Source of the DNA: Halodesulfovibrio spirochaetisodalis
GTDB taxonomy: Bacteria; Desulfobacterota; Desulfovibrionia; Desulfovibrionales; Desulfovibrionaceae
Assembly: GCF_001672295.1 (NCBI RefSeq)
Contig: NZ_JXMS01000021.1
Span: 1-61,216, forward strand
Length of the DNA: 61,216 nucleotides
Direction of reading: 5' to 3'
The position numbers and the translations under genes are program-made. Of the stretch, positions 24,845 to 33,370 are shown piece after piece. Within the stretch, counting starts at the first letter, position 1; each line of letters starts with the position of its first letter. Under the pieces are notes generated by a model. That model had not been told where the DNA came from and searched no databases. It saw nothing but the letters and a program-made list of their open reading frames with translations.

Positions 24845-25519
24845 ATGGAAGAGTTGTATCATGTTGTTTTAGCTGAAGATCATGTGTTATTGCGTGAAGG
24901 GCTGAAATCATTATTACTAACGTTTGAAGGCTTTGAGGTAGTCGGGGAGGCAAGCGACGGGTATCAGGCAGTAGAGTTGTGCGAAACTCTGAAGGTCGAT
25001 CTGGTGTTGATGGACTTGTCAATGCCTAAACTGGACGGTTTAAAAGCAACAAAAATCATTAAACGTACTCTTCCTGAAATTAAGATTCTTGTTATCACAC
25101 AGTATGATGCCAACGATTATGTTCATTCTGCGCTATCAGCCGGAGCCGACGGCTACATTCTCAAAGATGCCACCAGTGAAGAATTTCTGCTTGCAGTCAC
25201 CAGCATTATGGATGGAAAGACCTATATCTCTCCCGGAGTGGCCAGTAATGTTATCAGAGGATACTTGAATGGCAGTGGAAATGCCGAGGCAGGTTCACCG
25301 TTGGCAGACCTGACACCTCGTGAAGAGGAAATTTTCCAGCTTGTAGCAGAAGGCTACACAAGTAGGGAAATAGCTGAGATGCTGGTTGTAAGCATTAAGA
25401 CAGTCGAAAAACATCGCTCTAACCTTATGCAGAAGCTTTGTGTGCACTCTGCGGCAGAGCTTCGGGAATTTGCTGCACAGCAAGGGGTAATTTTTAAAAA
25501 GCCTGAGCTAAGTGCGTAG
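24845..25519 (+). CDS. NarL/LuxR-type response regulator
   Basis: A 224-residue two-domain regulator. The receiver domain (about 5-120) has AEDHVLLREG, phospho-acceptor Asp in LVLMDLSMPKLDG and Lys in YILKDAT. The C-terminal LuxR helix-turn-helix (about 155-215) reads LTPREEEIFQLVAEGYTSREIAEMLVVSIKTVEKHRSNLMQKL. It activates or represses transcription when phosphorylated. A TTG at 24815 also opens the frame, but ATG 24845 with AGGCAGG 8 nt upstream is better. No cognate kinase is adjacent on the same strand. Ends at a bidirectional terminator. Confidence 0.94.
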   Translation: MEELYHVVLAEDHVLLREGLKSLLLTFEGFEVVGEASDGYQAVELCETLKVDLVLMDLSMPKLDGLKATKIIKRTLPEIKILVITQYDANDYVHSALSAGADGYILKDATSEEFLLAVTSIMDGKTYISPGVASNVIRGYLNGSGNAEAGSPLADLTPREEEIFQLVAEGYTSREIAEMLVVSIKTVEKHRSNLMQKLCVHSAAELREFAAQQGVIFKKPELSA

Positions 25520-25620
25520 AGCAAAGCCATTGAAAAGCAAAAGATAGATTGATGATGACTCAGCACGTTGGTGCTTGCTTAGACTTGTTTCAGTCTGTCT
25601 ACCGAAGTTTGTTAACACAA

Positions 25621-25656
25621 AAGGGGAAGTACCGTTACCGGTACTTCCCCTTTTCT
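25621..25656. terminator. bidirectional terminator
   Basis: Arms AGGGGAAGTACCG (25622-25634) and CGGTACTTCCCCT (25639-25651) with T runs on both strands. Shared by the convergent response regulator and Tim44-like genes. Confidence 0.9.
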
Positions 25657-25678
25657 CGTATTGTGTTGTGGAGTGTGA

Positions 25679-26617
25679 CTAGTTTTCCAACTGCTGGATA
25701 CCGTCGAGCAACCACATGGAGTCATCTTTGTTGCTTTTAAGGAAATGCCATACTTCGCGCACCTGCTCCGGTTGCTGTGCTGATGCATCTTCACGCATGA
25801 GCACATCGAAGTATACAGTGGCGAGAATGCCTTCTGCGTCTTCTTTTACTTCGAGAAGACGGGCATTGGACATAAGGATTTCGGTACGGGACGGAGTAGG
25901 GTCTTCTTTTGCCTGCTGTTTGATGGACTCAAAGACTTCCTGCGTCGTGAACTGCTTGATGTCATCAAGGTCACGGCTGTCCCAGCTTTGCTGCAAGCGG
26001 TTGAATACCACCTTGGCACCTTCAAGGAAGTCTTCAGTGTCGAAACCGGCCGGTGTAACAACCTCAGGCTGAACATCTTGAGCATGGCTTCCGCCTGCCG
26101 GTGTGCTGCGCAGGTTTGACCACGCATCCTGTGCCTGACGCTTCATGGTCGAGAAATCGTCCTGCTGCGGTGCATAGGATTGTTGCTGGCTGTAGTTTGC
26201 TTGTCCTCCGGCCTGATATGCAGATTGCTGCGATTCCATTCGTCGTGACCGGAACATTTTGCGGAGAAAGAAAAATGCTAAGACTAGCAGGATAATGTCG
26301 AAAAAACCGATGCCACCAAAGCCGCCGCCAAAGAGGAGGGAGCCAAGTAAGCTACCGGCAAGAAGACCGCCAAGCATGCCGCCCATGCCTCCAAAGAGAC
26401 CTCGGCGCGGTTGCTTTGTGTTGTTAAAAGCGGATTTGTTTTGGTTCAGCGGAGCCTTAGGTACGGGCTTTGAGAAGCTCTTGCTGAACATTGGCTTACT
26501 CCCGAAGGACCTCCCCCCGCCGAAGCGTTTGGCGTCGGCAAATTCTGACATGCCGATAACAAACACAGCAGCCAGAATCGGGATAAGGAGTAAGGCAACA
26601 GGACGGATCATTTTCAT
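25679..26617 (-). CDS. Tim44-like domain protein, membrane-anchored
   Basis: A 312-residue protein. It has an N-terminal signal or anchor (about 5-28), a basic Gly/Ser/Lys-rich linker, and a glycine-rich membrane hairpin (GLFGGMGGMLGGLLAGSLLGSLLFGGGFGG and a following helix, about 72-118). A Gln-rich linker leads to a C-terminal Tim44/MRPL45-like domain (about 190-312) with FLEGAKVVFNRLQQSWDSRDLDDIKQFTT. Bacterial Tim44-like proteins of this layout are widespread and of unknown function; links to envelope or lipid-related import are speculative. Separated from the upstream DUF4198 gene by a hairpin at 26661-26692. Confidence 0.87.
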   Translation of the reverse strand: MKMIRPVALLLIPILAAVFVIGMSEFADAKRFGGGRSFGSKPMFSKSFSKPVPKAPLNQNKSAFNNTKQPRRGLFGGMGGMLGGLLAGSLLGSLLFGGGFGGIGFFDIILLVLAFFFLRKMFRSRRMESQQSAYQAGGQANYSQQQSYAPQQDDFSTMKRQAQDAWSNLRSTPAGGSHAQDVQPEVVTPAGFDTEDFLEGAKVVFNRLQQSWDSRDLDDIKQFTTQEVFESIKQQAKEDPTPSRTEILMSNARLLEVKEDAEGILATVYFDVLMREDASAQQPEQVREVWHFLKSNKDDSMWLLDGIQQLEN

Positions 26618-26660
26618 AGGGTTCTCCCTGTAAAGAATATACCCGTACCATGTAACTATA

Positions 26661-26692
26661 TTGAGGCATCCGTCAAGGGGACAGATGCCTCA
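26661..26692 (-). terminator. 14-bp hairpin between DUF4198 and Tim44 genes
   Basis: Arms TTGAGGCATCCGTC (26661-26674) and GACAGATGCCTCAA (26679-26692) with one wobble pair and a short loop. No T tract on the minus strand. It may attenuate or stabilise rather than terminate. Confidence 0.55.
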
Positions 26693-26699
26693 AACATTG

Positions 26700-27461
26700 T
26701 TACTTTTTAAAGTCGTCTACTTTAATCCATGTAACAGCGCCTAACTCAACAGGCTTTTCGCCGGCATCCGGCACAACCATTGTGTAGTCAGCTGTGGTGA
26801 GTGCAGCAAAGCCCCACCAGCCTGCTTTAGGGCATGTAACAGTAAACACACCGTTCTTGTCTGTTTTGACAACCATGGTAACGTGGTATTCTGTAGGTCT
26901 TTTGTAGCCGTCTTTATTGTAGAATTCATATTCAACAATGGTGCTTGGAACCGGCTTTCCGTCTTTCAGAACCTGACCTGTGAAGCTGCTGCCGACGTAC
27001 AGGCCGTACGGGCGGCTAAGCGGAACAATTTCCATAGGCAGCCTTGCTGGCGTGTCCCATCCGTCTTCAGAACCGAAAGCAGCTACATATGCTTTTGTGT
27101 AGTGAACAATGAAGCAGTCTTCTTCAGGTTCCCAGTAAGGTTTTGGTTCCATGATGAACTGGTACACACCTGGACGCTTGAAGCGGTAATTTGTTTTCCA
27201 TGCAGGTGCATCCATAATGGTGGTTTCAGTAAGCTCAGGAAGCAGATCAATCTTCTCGTCGTTAACCAAAGCATAAAACTGCTTTGGCTTTTCAAGCGGC
27301 ATGCCGATGCCGTCAAACGGGTGAGAGAATGAAAGCGCAAGGTTGGTGCTGCGACTTTCCTGTGTGGCAACATTGTTGTCTGGAATAACCATTCCGAAAT
27401 GGGCAAATGCCGGACTGGCAACAAGCATAAAGGCAATAAATGTGAGAATAATTGTGCGCAT
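26700..27461 (-). CDS. periplasmic DUF4198 family protein
   Basis: A 253-residue exported protein with a clear signal peptide ending ASPAFA, so the mature chain starts HFGMVIP. The beta-rich body matches DUF4198, a family often encoded beside cobalt/nickel transport systems and annotated as nickel-uptake-associated. The N-terminal His of the mature protein (AFA-H) and the later HPFDGIG segment could be metal ligands. This is inference. No CbiMNQO-type transporter is in this window. Single gene upstream of a Tim44-like gene. Confidence 0.82.
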   Translation of the reverse strand: MRTIILTFIAFMLVASPAFAHFGMVIPDNNVATQESRSTNLALSFSHPFDGIGMPLEKPKQFYALVNDEKIDLLPELTETTIMDAPAWKTNYRFKRPGVYQFIMEPKPYWEPEEDCFIVHYTKAYVAAFGSEDGWDTPARLPMEIVPLSRPYGLYVGSSFTGQVLKDGKPVPSTIVEYEFYNKDGYKRPTEYHVTMVVKTDKNGVFTVTCPKAGWWGFAALTTADYTMVVPDAGEKPVELGAVTWIKVDDFKK

Positions 27462-27655
27462 AGCTGCTCCTGTTAGGTCAAAAAAGATCTGTCGAATTGG
27501 ACACCTAGGAGTTGGTTACACGAATTGAATAATCGTGTCACCAAGAAAGTAACAGAGGTGAAATGGTGCTACTGGTATGGATATGTTCGAGTGCGGGCAG
27601 TTGAACATGCTGGCACAGAATCAACAACTGCTTATCGACCTGAACGGCAACTTGC

Positions 27656-28498
27656 TTATGATAAGGGAGTGGAATGTTCCGGTTCTGGAGTTTTAGCAAT
27701 GATGGCAACCTCAACTGAACCGGCTCCTGCCTGCAGCAGCGGGTGTACTGCTTGATGCAAGGTAGCACCTGTGGTGGCGATATCGTCAACAAGAAGAAGA
27801 TGTGCGCCGTGTAATGATCGGGGCAGGCGCGCGGTGAAGGCACCGGAGATGTTCTGCGCACGGTCTTTTTTACGTAAGGTTGCTTGCGGGGTCGTTTCTC
27901 TGGATCTGTACAAAAGTTCCGGCATGAGCGGAGTTTGTATTTTTTGTGCAATAAGTTTTGCGCTGAGCATACTTTGGTTATGCCCGCGCTGGAGCAGGCG
28001 CTTTTCGTGCAATGGAACCGGAACAACTGCGGCTGGAGGATGTGCCGCAGGCTGGTAGATGCTTGTCAGGAGGCGGGCAAGAGTCAGCCCTGCATCCAGC
28101 CTGCCGTGGAATTTGTGCTTAAGAAGCAGTTCGCGCAGTAATCCTTCATAGCCTCCATAAAGCGTGATGCGCGTCCAAGGGGGTGGAGCAATCATGCATG
28201 AGGAGCAGCGAGAAGGGCTGCCAATTGCTTTCGCATAGAGCATGCCGCAGTCAGGACAGTATCCTTGTGTCCGTGGTGCTAGTTGCTTTAAACATGCGGA
28301 GCACAGTTGCGGCGGGCTGCTATGGAAACGTGATGTGCGAGCGGTAGAAAGTTCAGGAGCTGACTCTCCGCTCTCATACAGGGAGCGGAATGAAATTTCG
28401 GTTGCTGGCGAATAAGGCGTAAAGCATGAAACACAGCGGACTTCGTCTATTCCTAGAAAGGTTGCAGTACTGGCCAGCAGTGTCAGGATGCTATGCAT
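27656..28498 (-). CDS. ComF family phosphoribosyltransferase-like protein
   Basis: A 280-residue protein of the ComF family, related to DNA uptake proteins (ComFC/GntX) in other bacteria. The N-terminal part has a double zinc-knuckle-like cysteine set (CVSC, CSACLKQL, YCPDCG, CSSCM). The C-terminal domain is a type I phosphoribosyltransferase with PVPLHEKRLLQRGHNQS and the PRPP motif LLLVDDIATTGATL. It starts 17 nt after the FMN-reductase stop, so it is likely last in the 30658-27656 operon. Natural transformation is not implied by this gene alone. Confidence 0.9.
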   Translation of the reverse strand: MHSILTLLASTATFLGIDEVRCVSCFTPYSPATEISFRSLYESGESAPELSTARTSRFHSSPPQLCSACLKQLAPRTQGYCPDCGMLYAKAIGSPSRCSSCMIAPPPWTRITLYGGYEGLLRELLLKHKFHGRLDAGLTLARLLTSIYQPAAHPPAAVVPVPLHEKRLLQRGHNQSMLSAKLIAQKIQTPLMPELLYRSRETTPQATLRKKDRAQNISGAFTARLPRSLHGAHLLLVDDIATTGATLHQAVHPLLQAGAGSVEVAIIAKTPEPEHSTPLS

Positions 28499-28515
28499 GT
28501 TGCGTTGTCCAGAGA

Positions 28516-29151
28516 CTATTTATATTTAGTAAGAGGCGGAATGCTGCCGGCATACGCCGCTCTGCCGTACTCCAGAATACGCTCAACCGTTGCAGAGTCG
28601 TTTTCCAGTTCCGTAGGCCCGTCTTTGCCATAGATAAGAAGCGGTTCTGCAAGTGAAATATTGAGCGGAGTCAAAAAGTATTTGAGTGTCAGCAGGGAAC
28701 AGTGGAAAAGCTGATCTCCAACAGGGCGTGCCGCCACAAGACAGACGTATGCTTTTCGTGGTGGAAGCGAAAGAATGTACGGATCGCGGTTATGGTGTCT
28801 GAACCAGAAACATTGGCAGCGGTCGATGAATGTTTTGAAGATGGACGGTAAGTGGTAGAAATAAATAGGGGACGTAATGCACAATGCAGGCGCTTCCATG
28901 AGCATGGAATAGAGCACAGAACTGTCATCTTTGCCTTCCTGAACGCACCCCTTGCTGCCCTTTGCAGCGCATGCTTCACAGGCGGTACAGTGGCGGACTG
29001 TATAGTCACGCATGTACTGAGTCTGTGTTTTGCCACCGGCTGCTTCGTACCCTTGGGCAAACAGTTTTGCCGCGTAATCAGAGTTGCCGTTTTTGCGGGC
29101 ACTGCAACCCAGAATTTGAAGAGCGTTTGCAAATGATTGCGGTGCAGGCAT
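28516..29151 (-). CDS. NADPH-dependent FMN reductase / iron-sulfur flavoprotein-like
   Basis: A 211-residue flavodoxin-fold oxidoreductase. The N-terminal flavin phosphate loop is GCSARKNGNSDYAAKLF, and CTACEACAAKGSKGC (about 55-69) is the compact cysteine motif seen in iron-sulfur flavoproteins of anaerobes, which may ligate a 4Fe-4S cluster. SPIYFYHLPSIFKTFIDRCQ is the typical second loop. Ribosome site AAGGAG lies 5 nt before the ATG. The stop of the selenoprotein candidate is only 14 nt upstream, so the two are almost certainly co-transcribed. Confidence 0.9.
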   Translation of the reverse strand: MPAPQSFANALQILGCSARKNGNSDYAAKLFAQGYEAAGGKTQTQYMRDYTVRHCTACEACAAKGSKGCVQEGKDDSSVLYSMLMEAPALCITSPIYFYHLPSIFKTFIDRCQCFWFRHHNRDPYILSLPPRKAYVCLVAARPVGDQLFHCSLLTLKYFLTPLNISLAEPLLIYGKDGPTELENDSATVERILEYGRAAYAGSIPPLTKYK

Positions 29152-29165
29152 GAGAACTCCTTAAG

Positions 29166-29423
29166 CTAATCGGTACGTTTTGAGGCGGTGCGTGTGCACA
29201 CTGCAGAAAGTTCAGTATGGTCGTCTGTCTGAATTTCGCAGTGCCATTCAGGATATCTTTCTACGGCATATTCAAGTGCAACATGGCTTCGCGCAGGAAG
29301 TAAAAAAAGTACCCTGTCTTTCTTCTGAACTCCGAGATAGAAACTTATCTCGACGCCAAGTCCTCAGCATATCTTGCGTAAATCAGCGACAGTGGTGTCG
29401 GTGCTTGCTGTATGTGTAGGCAT
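29166..29423 (-). CDS. candidate selenoprotein, 85 residues with Cys-Sec motif
   Basis: An ORF from ATG 29423 to TAG 29166 of 86 codons, interrupted only by a TGA at 29366-29364. The TGA follows a TGC codon, giving Arg-Lys-Ile-Cys-Sec-Gly-Leu-Gly if decoded as selenocysteine. Eleven nt after the TGA is a hairpin with 7-bp arms CGAGATA/TATCTCG and loop AGTTTC, so the loop starts 18 nt after TGA and has G as second base. These match known bacterial SECIS rules. No ATG, GTG or TTG follows the TGA until near the end, so the later 65 codons are reached only by readthrough. AGGGGG precedes the ATG, and the next gene starts 14 nt after the TAG. After the TGA the product includes VLFLLPARSHVALEYAVERY. 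Family not recognised. A pseudogene is the alternative. Confidence 0.62.
29333..29352 (-). promoter_or_regulatory. SECIS-like hairpin
   Basis: Minus-strand arms 29352-29346 and 29339-29333 pair perfectly (7 bp, plus a U-G pair below). The 6-nt loop is AGTTTC. It starts 11 nt downstream of the in-frame TGA (29366-29364). Bacterial SECIS elements are short stem-loops inside the coding region with a G in the first two loop positions. Confidence 0.5.
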
Positions 29424-29481
29424 GTTACCCCCTGTGTTTCCTAAAGACTGTGTGTAACCGGCAGGTTGCCGCATTACTTTT

Positions 29482-29515
29482 TTTGTTCAGGCACAGCAGG
29501 CTGTGCCTGAACAAG
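29482..29515 (-). terminator. 14-bp hairpin after MBL-fold gene, no T tract
   Basis: Arms GTTCAGGCACAG (29485-29496) and CTGTGCCTGAAC (29501-29512), extended by TT/AA. It starts 8 nt after the stop codon at 29520. A run of A rather than T follows on the minus strand, so it is unlikely to be a classical intrinsic terminator; the downstream selenoprotein gene may be read through. Confidence 0.55.
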
Positions 29516-29519
29516 GACA

Positions 29520-30146
29520 CTATCGTTTGAAATCAGAAAAGTACGGGTTGTTCAACTCTTCATCTTTGACTGATGAGTGAGGGCCGTGTCCTGAATATAC
29601 TACGGTTTCAGGTGGGAGTGCGAAGATTTTTTCTGTGACAGAGCGTTTCAGCACATCAAAATCACCGCCAGGAAGATCGGTACGACCGATTGCGCGGTAG
29701 AATAACAGGTCGCCCACAAAGACAACAGCTGCATCTGCAAAGTAGAAAGAGAGGCTTCCGGCAGAGTGCCCCGGGGTCGCCAGTACCTTACAGTTCAGAT
29801 CCATGAATGTATGTTCCCCTTCGTTGATAGGGGTGAAGCTGAATGCAGGAACTTTCGGGAATCCCCACATACCGCCTTGACCTACCTCGGAATCGAGAAG
29901 AGCTGCATCGCCACTGCTGCCGATAACGACTGCATCAGTTGCTTCTTGCAATGCTTTTACACCGTATAAGTGGTCAAAGTGGAAATGCGTAATGAGGATG
30001 TGCGTGAGCGTGAGTCCTTCTTTTTTGAGAAACTCAACTACGGAATCAGGTTCTCCGCCAGGATCAACTGCAATAGCTTTTCCTTCGTGAAACAGAACAT
30101 AGCAGTTGGTTTCAAGTGGTCCTAATGGAAATGTTTTTACTTGCAT
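29520..30146 (-). CDS. MBL-fold metallo-hydrolase (glyoxalase II-like)
   Basis: A 208-residue metallo-beta-lactamase-fold hydrolase. The metal-binding motif is ITHFHFDHLYG, followed by LATPGHSAGSLSFY (third His), VFVGDLLFYRAIGR (bridging Asp) and YSGHGPHS (last His). Members of this branch hydrolyse thioesters such as S-D-lactoylglutathione, or persulfides; the substrate is unknown here. Its start overlaps the nitroreductase stop as TAATG, so the two are translationally coupled. Confidence 0.92.
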   Translation of the reverse strand: MQVKTFPLGPLETNCYVLFHEGKAIAVDPGGEPDSVVEFLKKEGLTLTHILITHFHFDHLYGVKALQEATDAVVIGSSGDAALLDSEVGQGGMWGFPKVPAFSFTPINEGEHTFMDLNCKVLATPGHSAGSLSFYFADAAVVFVGDLLFYRAIGRTDLPGGDFDVLKRSVTEKIFALPPETVVYSGHGPHSSVKDEELNNPYFSDFKR

Positions 30147-30658
30147 TAAAATGGCTCCAGCATAATATCTGCCAGCGGTTTGCGTGAGGAAGAGCCTTCC
30201 TGCGCAGGTTCGCCGATGGCAATAAATGTAATGAATTCATAATTGGCAGCATCAAGGGAAAGAACATCAAGTACCTGTTCTGCATTATTCATCATTTGTC
30301 CCAGCCAGACAGAACCAAGGCCGAGAGCATGTGCTGCAAGCATAATGTTCTGAATGCAGGCACCGGCAGACTGATGATCTTTAAGCTCATGATACAGGCT
30401 ATTTTTATCGAGAAAAACACCGATCATAAGCGGTGCATTGTTTACGATATGTGAGTAGATCGTGCAATCGGCTAATCCTGCCATACGCGGGTCATCTGTA
30501 TTGATGACAATAAAGCGGAACGGCTGGTTGTTTTTTCCGCTGGGAGCCCAGCGACCCGCTTCCAGCATGGCAGTGATTTCATCACGTGTGATAGTTCGGT
30601 CAGTAAATTTTCGTATGCTGCGACGCTCTTGCAGTGCAGCAAGGACAGGGTTGGACAT
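30146..30658 (-). CDS. nitroreductase family protein
   Basis: A 170-residue FMN-dependent nitroreductase-fold oxidoreductase. The N-terminal RRSIRKFTDRTI binds FMN phosphate, WAPSGKNNQPFRFIVI is the second conserved block, and GLGSVWLGQM the C-terminal FMN contact. Such enzymes reduce nitro groups, quinones or flavins with NAD(P)H. First gene of a probable operon running through MBL hydrolase, selenoprotein candidate, FMN reductase and ComF. Confidence 0.92.
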   Translation of the reverse strand: MSNPVLAALQERRSIRKFTDRTITRDEITAMLEAGRWAPSGKNNQPFRFIVINTDDPRMAGLADCTIYSHIVNNAPLMIGVFLDKNSLYHELKDHQSAGACIQNIMLAAHALGLGSVWLGQMMNNAEQVLDVLSLDAANYEFITFIAIGEPAQEGSSSRKPLADIMLEPF

Positions 30659-30964
30659 GCTGTCTCCTTATCAAAAAAATATGCTCAACGTCATTGATGG
30701 ATATGTCTGGACATAACAACGTATCATAAGAGCAATGGCAAATCAGAGTCTGTGCTTTGACAATACAATACACAGTTGCCTGTGACAGCCGTAACGTGCT
30801 TGGTTTGCATTGAATTGCCGTACCCTGAGTGTACCGTCTGTTGTTTCCAGTTTCTCATTTTCTTTCCACAAACCGGACTGTGCAGAATACAGAGTGTAGT
30901 CTTCTGTAAATCAACGCAAAATGCAACCGGTGCTTTTCTTTGTGGTGTAACCCATGTATAAAAA
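30659..30964. other. divergent intergenic region
   Basis: About 305 bp between the divergent nitroreductase and TPR/GGDEF genes. No gene is supported. It must contain promoters for both; I did not find a convincing consensus. Confidence 0.4.
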
Positions 30965-33370
30965 ATGGTTATGAAAGCGCAAATAGATATTCTGAATTCG
31001 GAGCGGACACAGTTAAGTAGATATGATCTTATCACGTATGAGCATCTGCTTGCTGACTCGGTCAAATCTATTATCAATTTTTCATCGTACAGTCTGTATT
31101 TCCCAAGAAAGATTCAAAGCCTTGAGGCTGTATGGGATGCAAAAGAAAAAAAACTTTTGCTGCCTCTTGTCATGAATAACAAATTTTACGGGCAGTTTGT
31201 TGCCCGTGGTGTGTCGCTTCGCGCTCCGAAGACGCTCCTTGAGATGCTTCCTGCTGTGGCAACGCTGGCTCTTGAAAAAATACAAGGGGTGAAATCCAGT
31301 ATCACGAATGCGCAAAACGGACTTTTTACCCGTGACTATCTGTATCACGCGACAAACCGTGAACTGCGCATGATCCGTGAAGGCTTTCATCCTTCCGGAG
31401 AACCGCGTACTGCGGGGAGTGAAGAATATCGTGCTTCTGTTGGCGTAGTGCTTCTTGATCTTTCCGGCTTGCGTTCCGTAGCAACAGAGTTCGGACATCT
31501 TTTTGCCGAAGAGTTGGCTGTGCAGTTTGCAGATGCCTTGTCTTCAATAGCACCGGAGCAGGCTCTTGTGTGCAATAGCGCAGAGTATGAATACGCCATT
31601 CTTGTACCTGCCGGAACCTCGAGCGTGTGCAGAAAAATCGCCGGAGAAGCAGTGCGTACCCTGCGCTCCATTCAGAAAGTCCACGACATAACTGAACACA
31701 GAGTCGGTGTTGATATTGCCGCAGGCTATGCAGCGTTTCCACAGGATTTTGAAGGCGCTCAGTTTGAACTGAATAGTAACGAGCAGAGCCGTATTCTGTT
31801 GGGAAAAGCCCGCATAAGTGCTGAAGTTGCCAAGCGCCTCGGAGAACTCCTCACCATCCCGCATGTCCTTGGGTTTACCCGTCTACTGCATGAAGGGGGA
31901 ACTGTTCGCGAAGTTCTGCCAGTCAGCCGTGTGGTTGTTGATGTGGGCATGTCCATGGGTGCTCGTGAAGGCCAGCGTTTTTCCGTGTGGTCATGTAATT
32001 ATGACTCCAAATATGCAGACGGCGTTTCTCCCGATTCCTTGATAAAACGCCACCCTTTGTACAAAGGGGAGCTTGTGTTGATGGAGGTGCGTGAAACAGA
32101 ATCAGTGGCAGAGATAATGCATCTTGGTGATCCTACATGGGCTGTTGCTCCGACAGATACCATCAAACTGCTGCCAGAAGAAAAAGGAATAGGCGTTGCT
32201 GTGTCGCAAAGCTCTGAAGAGGAGCAGACAGACGCCTTAACCGGATTGTATAAGCATAGAGATTTTATTGCCCGCTTTACCAAGGAACGGGAACAGACTG
32301 ACTCTTTTGCTCTTGCCCTAATACGTCTTTCCCGCATGCCGCATGATACCGGTGGGGCAGGGGAGCAGATTTTAGCGGAAGCAACTCAGCTGTGCCGCGA
32401 TATTCTGGGCAGCGATATGATTGGCGGCAGGTACGGTCTTAATTCTCTTATTTGCTTTTATCCGGAAGGCAAGCCGGAGTTTGTACAGGTGCTCTTTAAT
32501 GAATTATGCGTGCGCCTGTTAGCAAATCTTGGAATAGAAGCAGCTGTGGGTGTCTTCTGTTATCCGTATCTGGATTACCGTAAAGGCGATGCATTGGAGT
32601 GCTGCCTTAAAGCACTTGAATACGCCATGCTGCTCCCGGAACCACGGGTGGGAATTCTTGATTCGCTTGCGTTGAACATCAGTGCAGACAAGCTCTATTC
32701 CAAAAACGATTCCTTCGGGGCAATTGAGGAGTACAAGCGTGCCTTGCTTGCTGACGAAGATAACACCATGGCATGGAACTCCTTAGGGGTTTGTTATGCG
32801 GGATTAGGGCGTAAAGAAGAGGCGCGAAAACATTTTGAAGGTGCATTGGTTCGTGATGCACATGACACAATGGCCTTGTACAACCTTGGGCACATCTCGC
32901 AAACGCTGGGAAATTTCAATGCAGCACGGCAATATTATGATGACTGCCTTGCACATGATGCAGAACACTTCTTTTCCCTCATCCGTCTTGGACAGGTGAA
33001 TGAAATGGAGAATGACTTTGCAACCGCACGTATGTTTTTTGAAAAAGCCCGTGCGCTTGAAGAAAATAAACCTCTCGTGGAACGTAACTTTGCCCGCCTC
33101 TGTATGAAAGAAGAACAACCGGATAAAGCCCGTGAACATCTTCATCAGGCATTGTTGTACAATCCGCAGGATGCAGTAGCACTTGAGCTTATGGCGCGTC
33201 TGTATCTCGATGGGGGTGAAGACCCTGAGATTGCAGAAGTACTGGCACGACAGGCCGCAGCACTGCGACCGGATTTTAAAGGAGCTTGGCTCCAGCTTGC
33301 CCGTGCGCTTGAAGCATGTGGTAAGAAACAGGAAGCGCATCAGGCGCTTGTGAAAGCAGGGGAATTATAG
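30965..33370 (+). CDS. tandem degenerate GGDEF protein with C-terminal TPR repeats
   Basis: An 801-residue soluble protein. A GAF-like N-terminal part (about 1-110) precedes a diverged GGDEF-fold domain (about 112-290, starting NGLFTRDYL). A middle beta region follows (about 295-410). A second GGDEF-fold starts with the standard TDALTGLYKHRDF (about 418-580), but its catalytic GGDEF is replaced by GGRYGLNSL. At least five TPR units occupy about 585-800. With both active sites lost, c-di-GMP synthesis is unlikely; nucleotide sensing or scaffolding is more plausible. Two in-frame ATGs (30965 and 30971) lack a clear ribosome site. The stop overlaps the EamA start as TAGTG. Confidence 0.85.
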   Translation: MVMKAQIDILNSERTQLSRYDLITYEHLLADSVKSIINFSSYSLYFPRKIQSLEAVWDAKEKKLLLPLVMNNKFYGQFVARGVSLRAPKTLLEMLPAVATLALEKIQGVKSSITNAQNGLFTRDYLYHATNRELRMIREGFHPSGEPRTAGSEEYRASVGVVLLDLSGLRSVATEFGHLFAEELAVQFADALSSIAPEQALVCNSAEYEYAILVPAGTSSVCRKIAGEAVRTLRSIQKVHDITEHRVGVDIAAGYAAFPQDFEGAQFELNSNEQSRILLGKARISAEVAKRLGELLTIPHVLGFTRLLHEGGTVREVLPVSRVVVDVGMSMGAREGQRFSVWSCNYDSKYADGVSPDSLIKRHPLYKGELVLMEVRETESVAEIMHLGDPTWAVAPTDTIKLLPEEKGIGVAVSQSSEEEQTDALTGLYKHRDFIARFTKEREQTDSFALALIRLSRMPHDTGGAGEQILAEATQLCRDILGSDMIGGRYGLNSLICFYPEGKPEFVQVLFNELCVRLLANLGIEAAVGVFCYPYLDYRKGDALECCLKALEYAMLLPEPRVGILDSLALNISADKLYSKNDSFGAIEEYKRALLADEDNTMAWNSLGVCYAGLGRKEEARKHFEGALVRDAHDTMALYNLGHISQTLGNFNAARQYYDDCLAHDAEHFFSLIRLGQVNEMENDFATARMFFEKARALEENKPLVERNFARLCMKEEQPDKAREHLHQALLYNPQDAVALELMARLYLDGGEDPEIAEVLARQAAALRPDFKGAWLQLARALEACGKKQEAHQALVKAGEL

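Noticed and set aside
29364-29366. TGA as a simple nonsense mutation (pseudogene)
   Set aside because: Possible, but the intact 65 codons after it, the hairpin at SECIS distance, the preceding Cys codon and the operon spacing favour selenocysteine. Kept as the main alternative.
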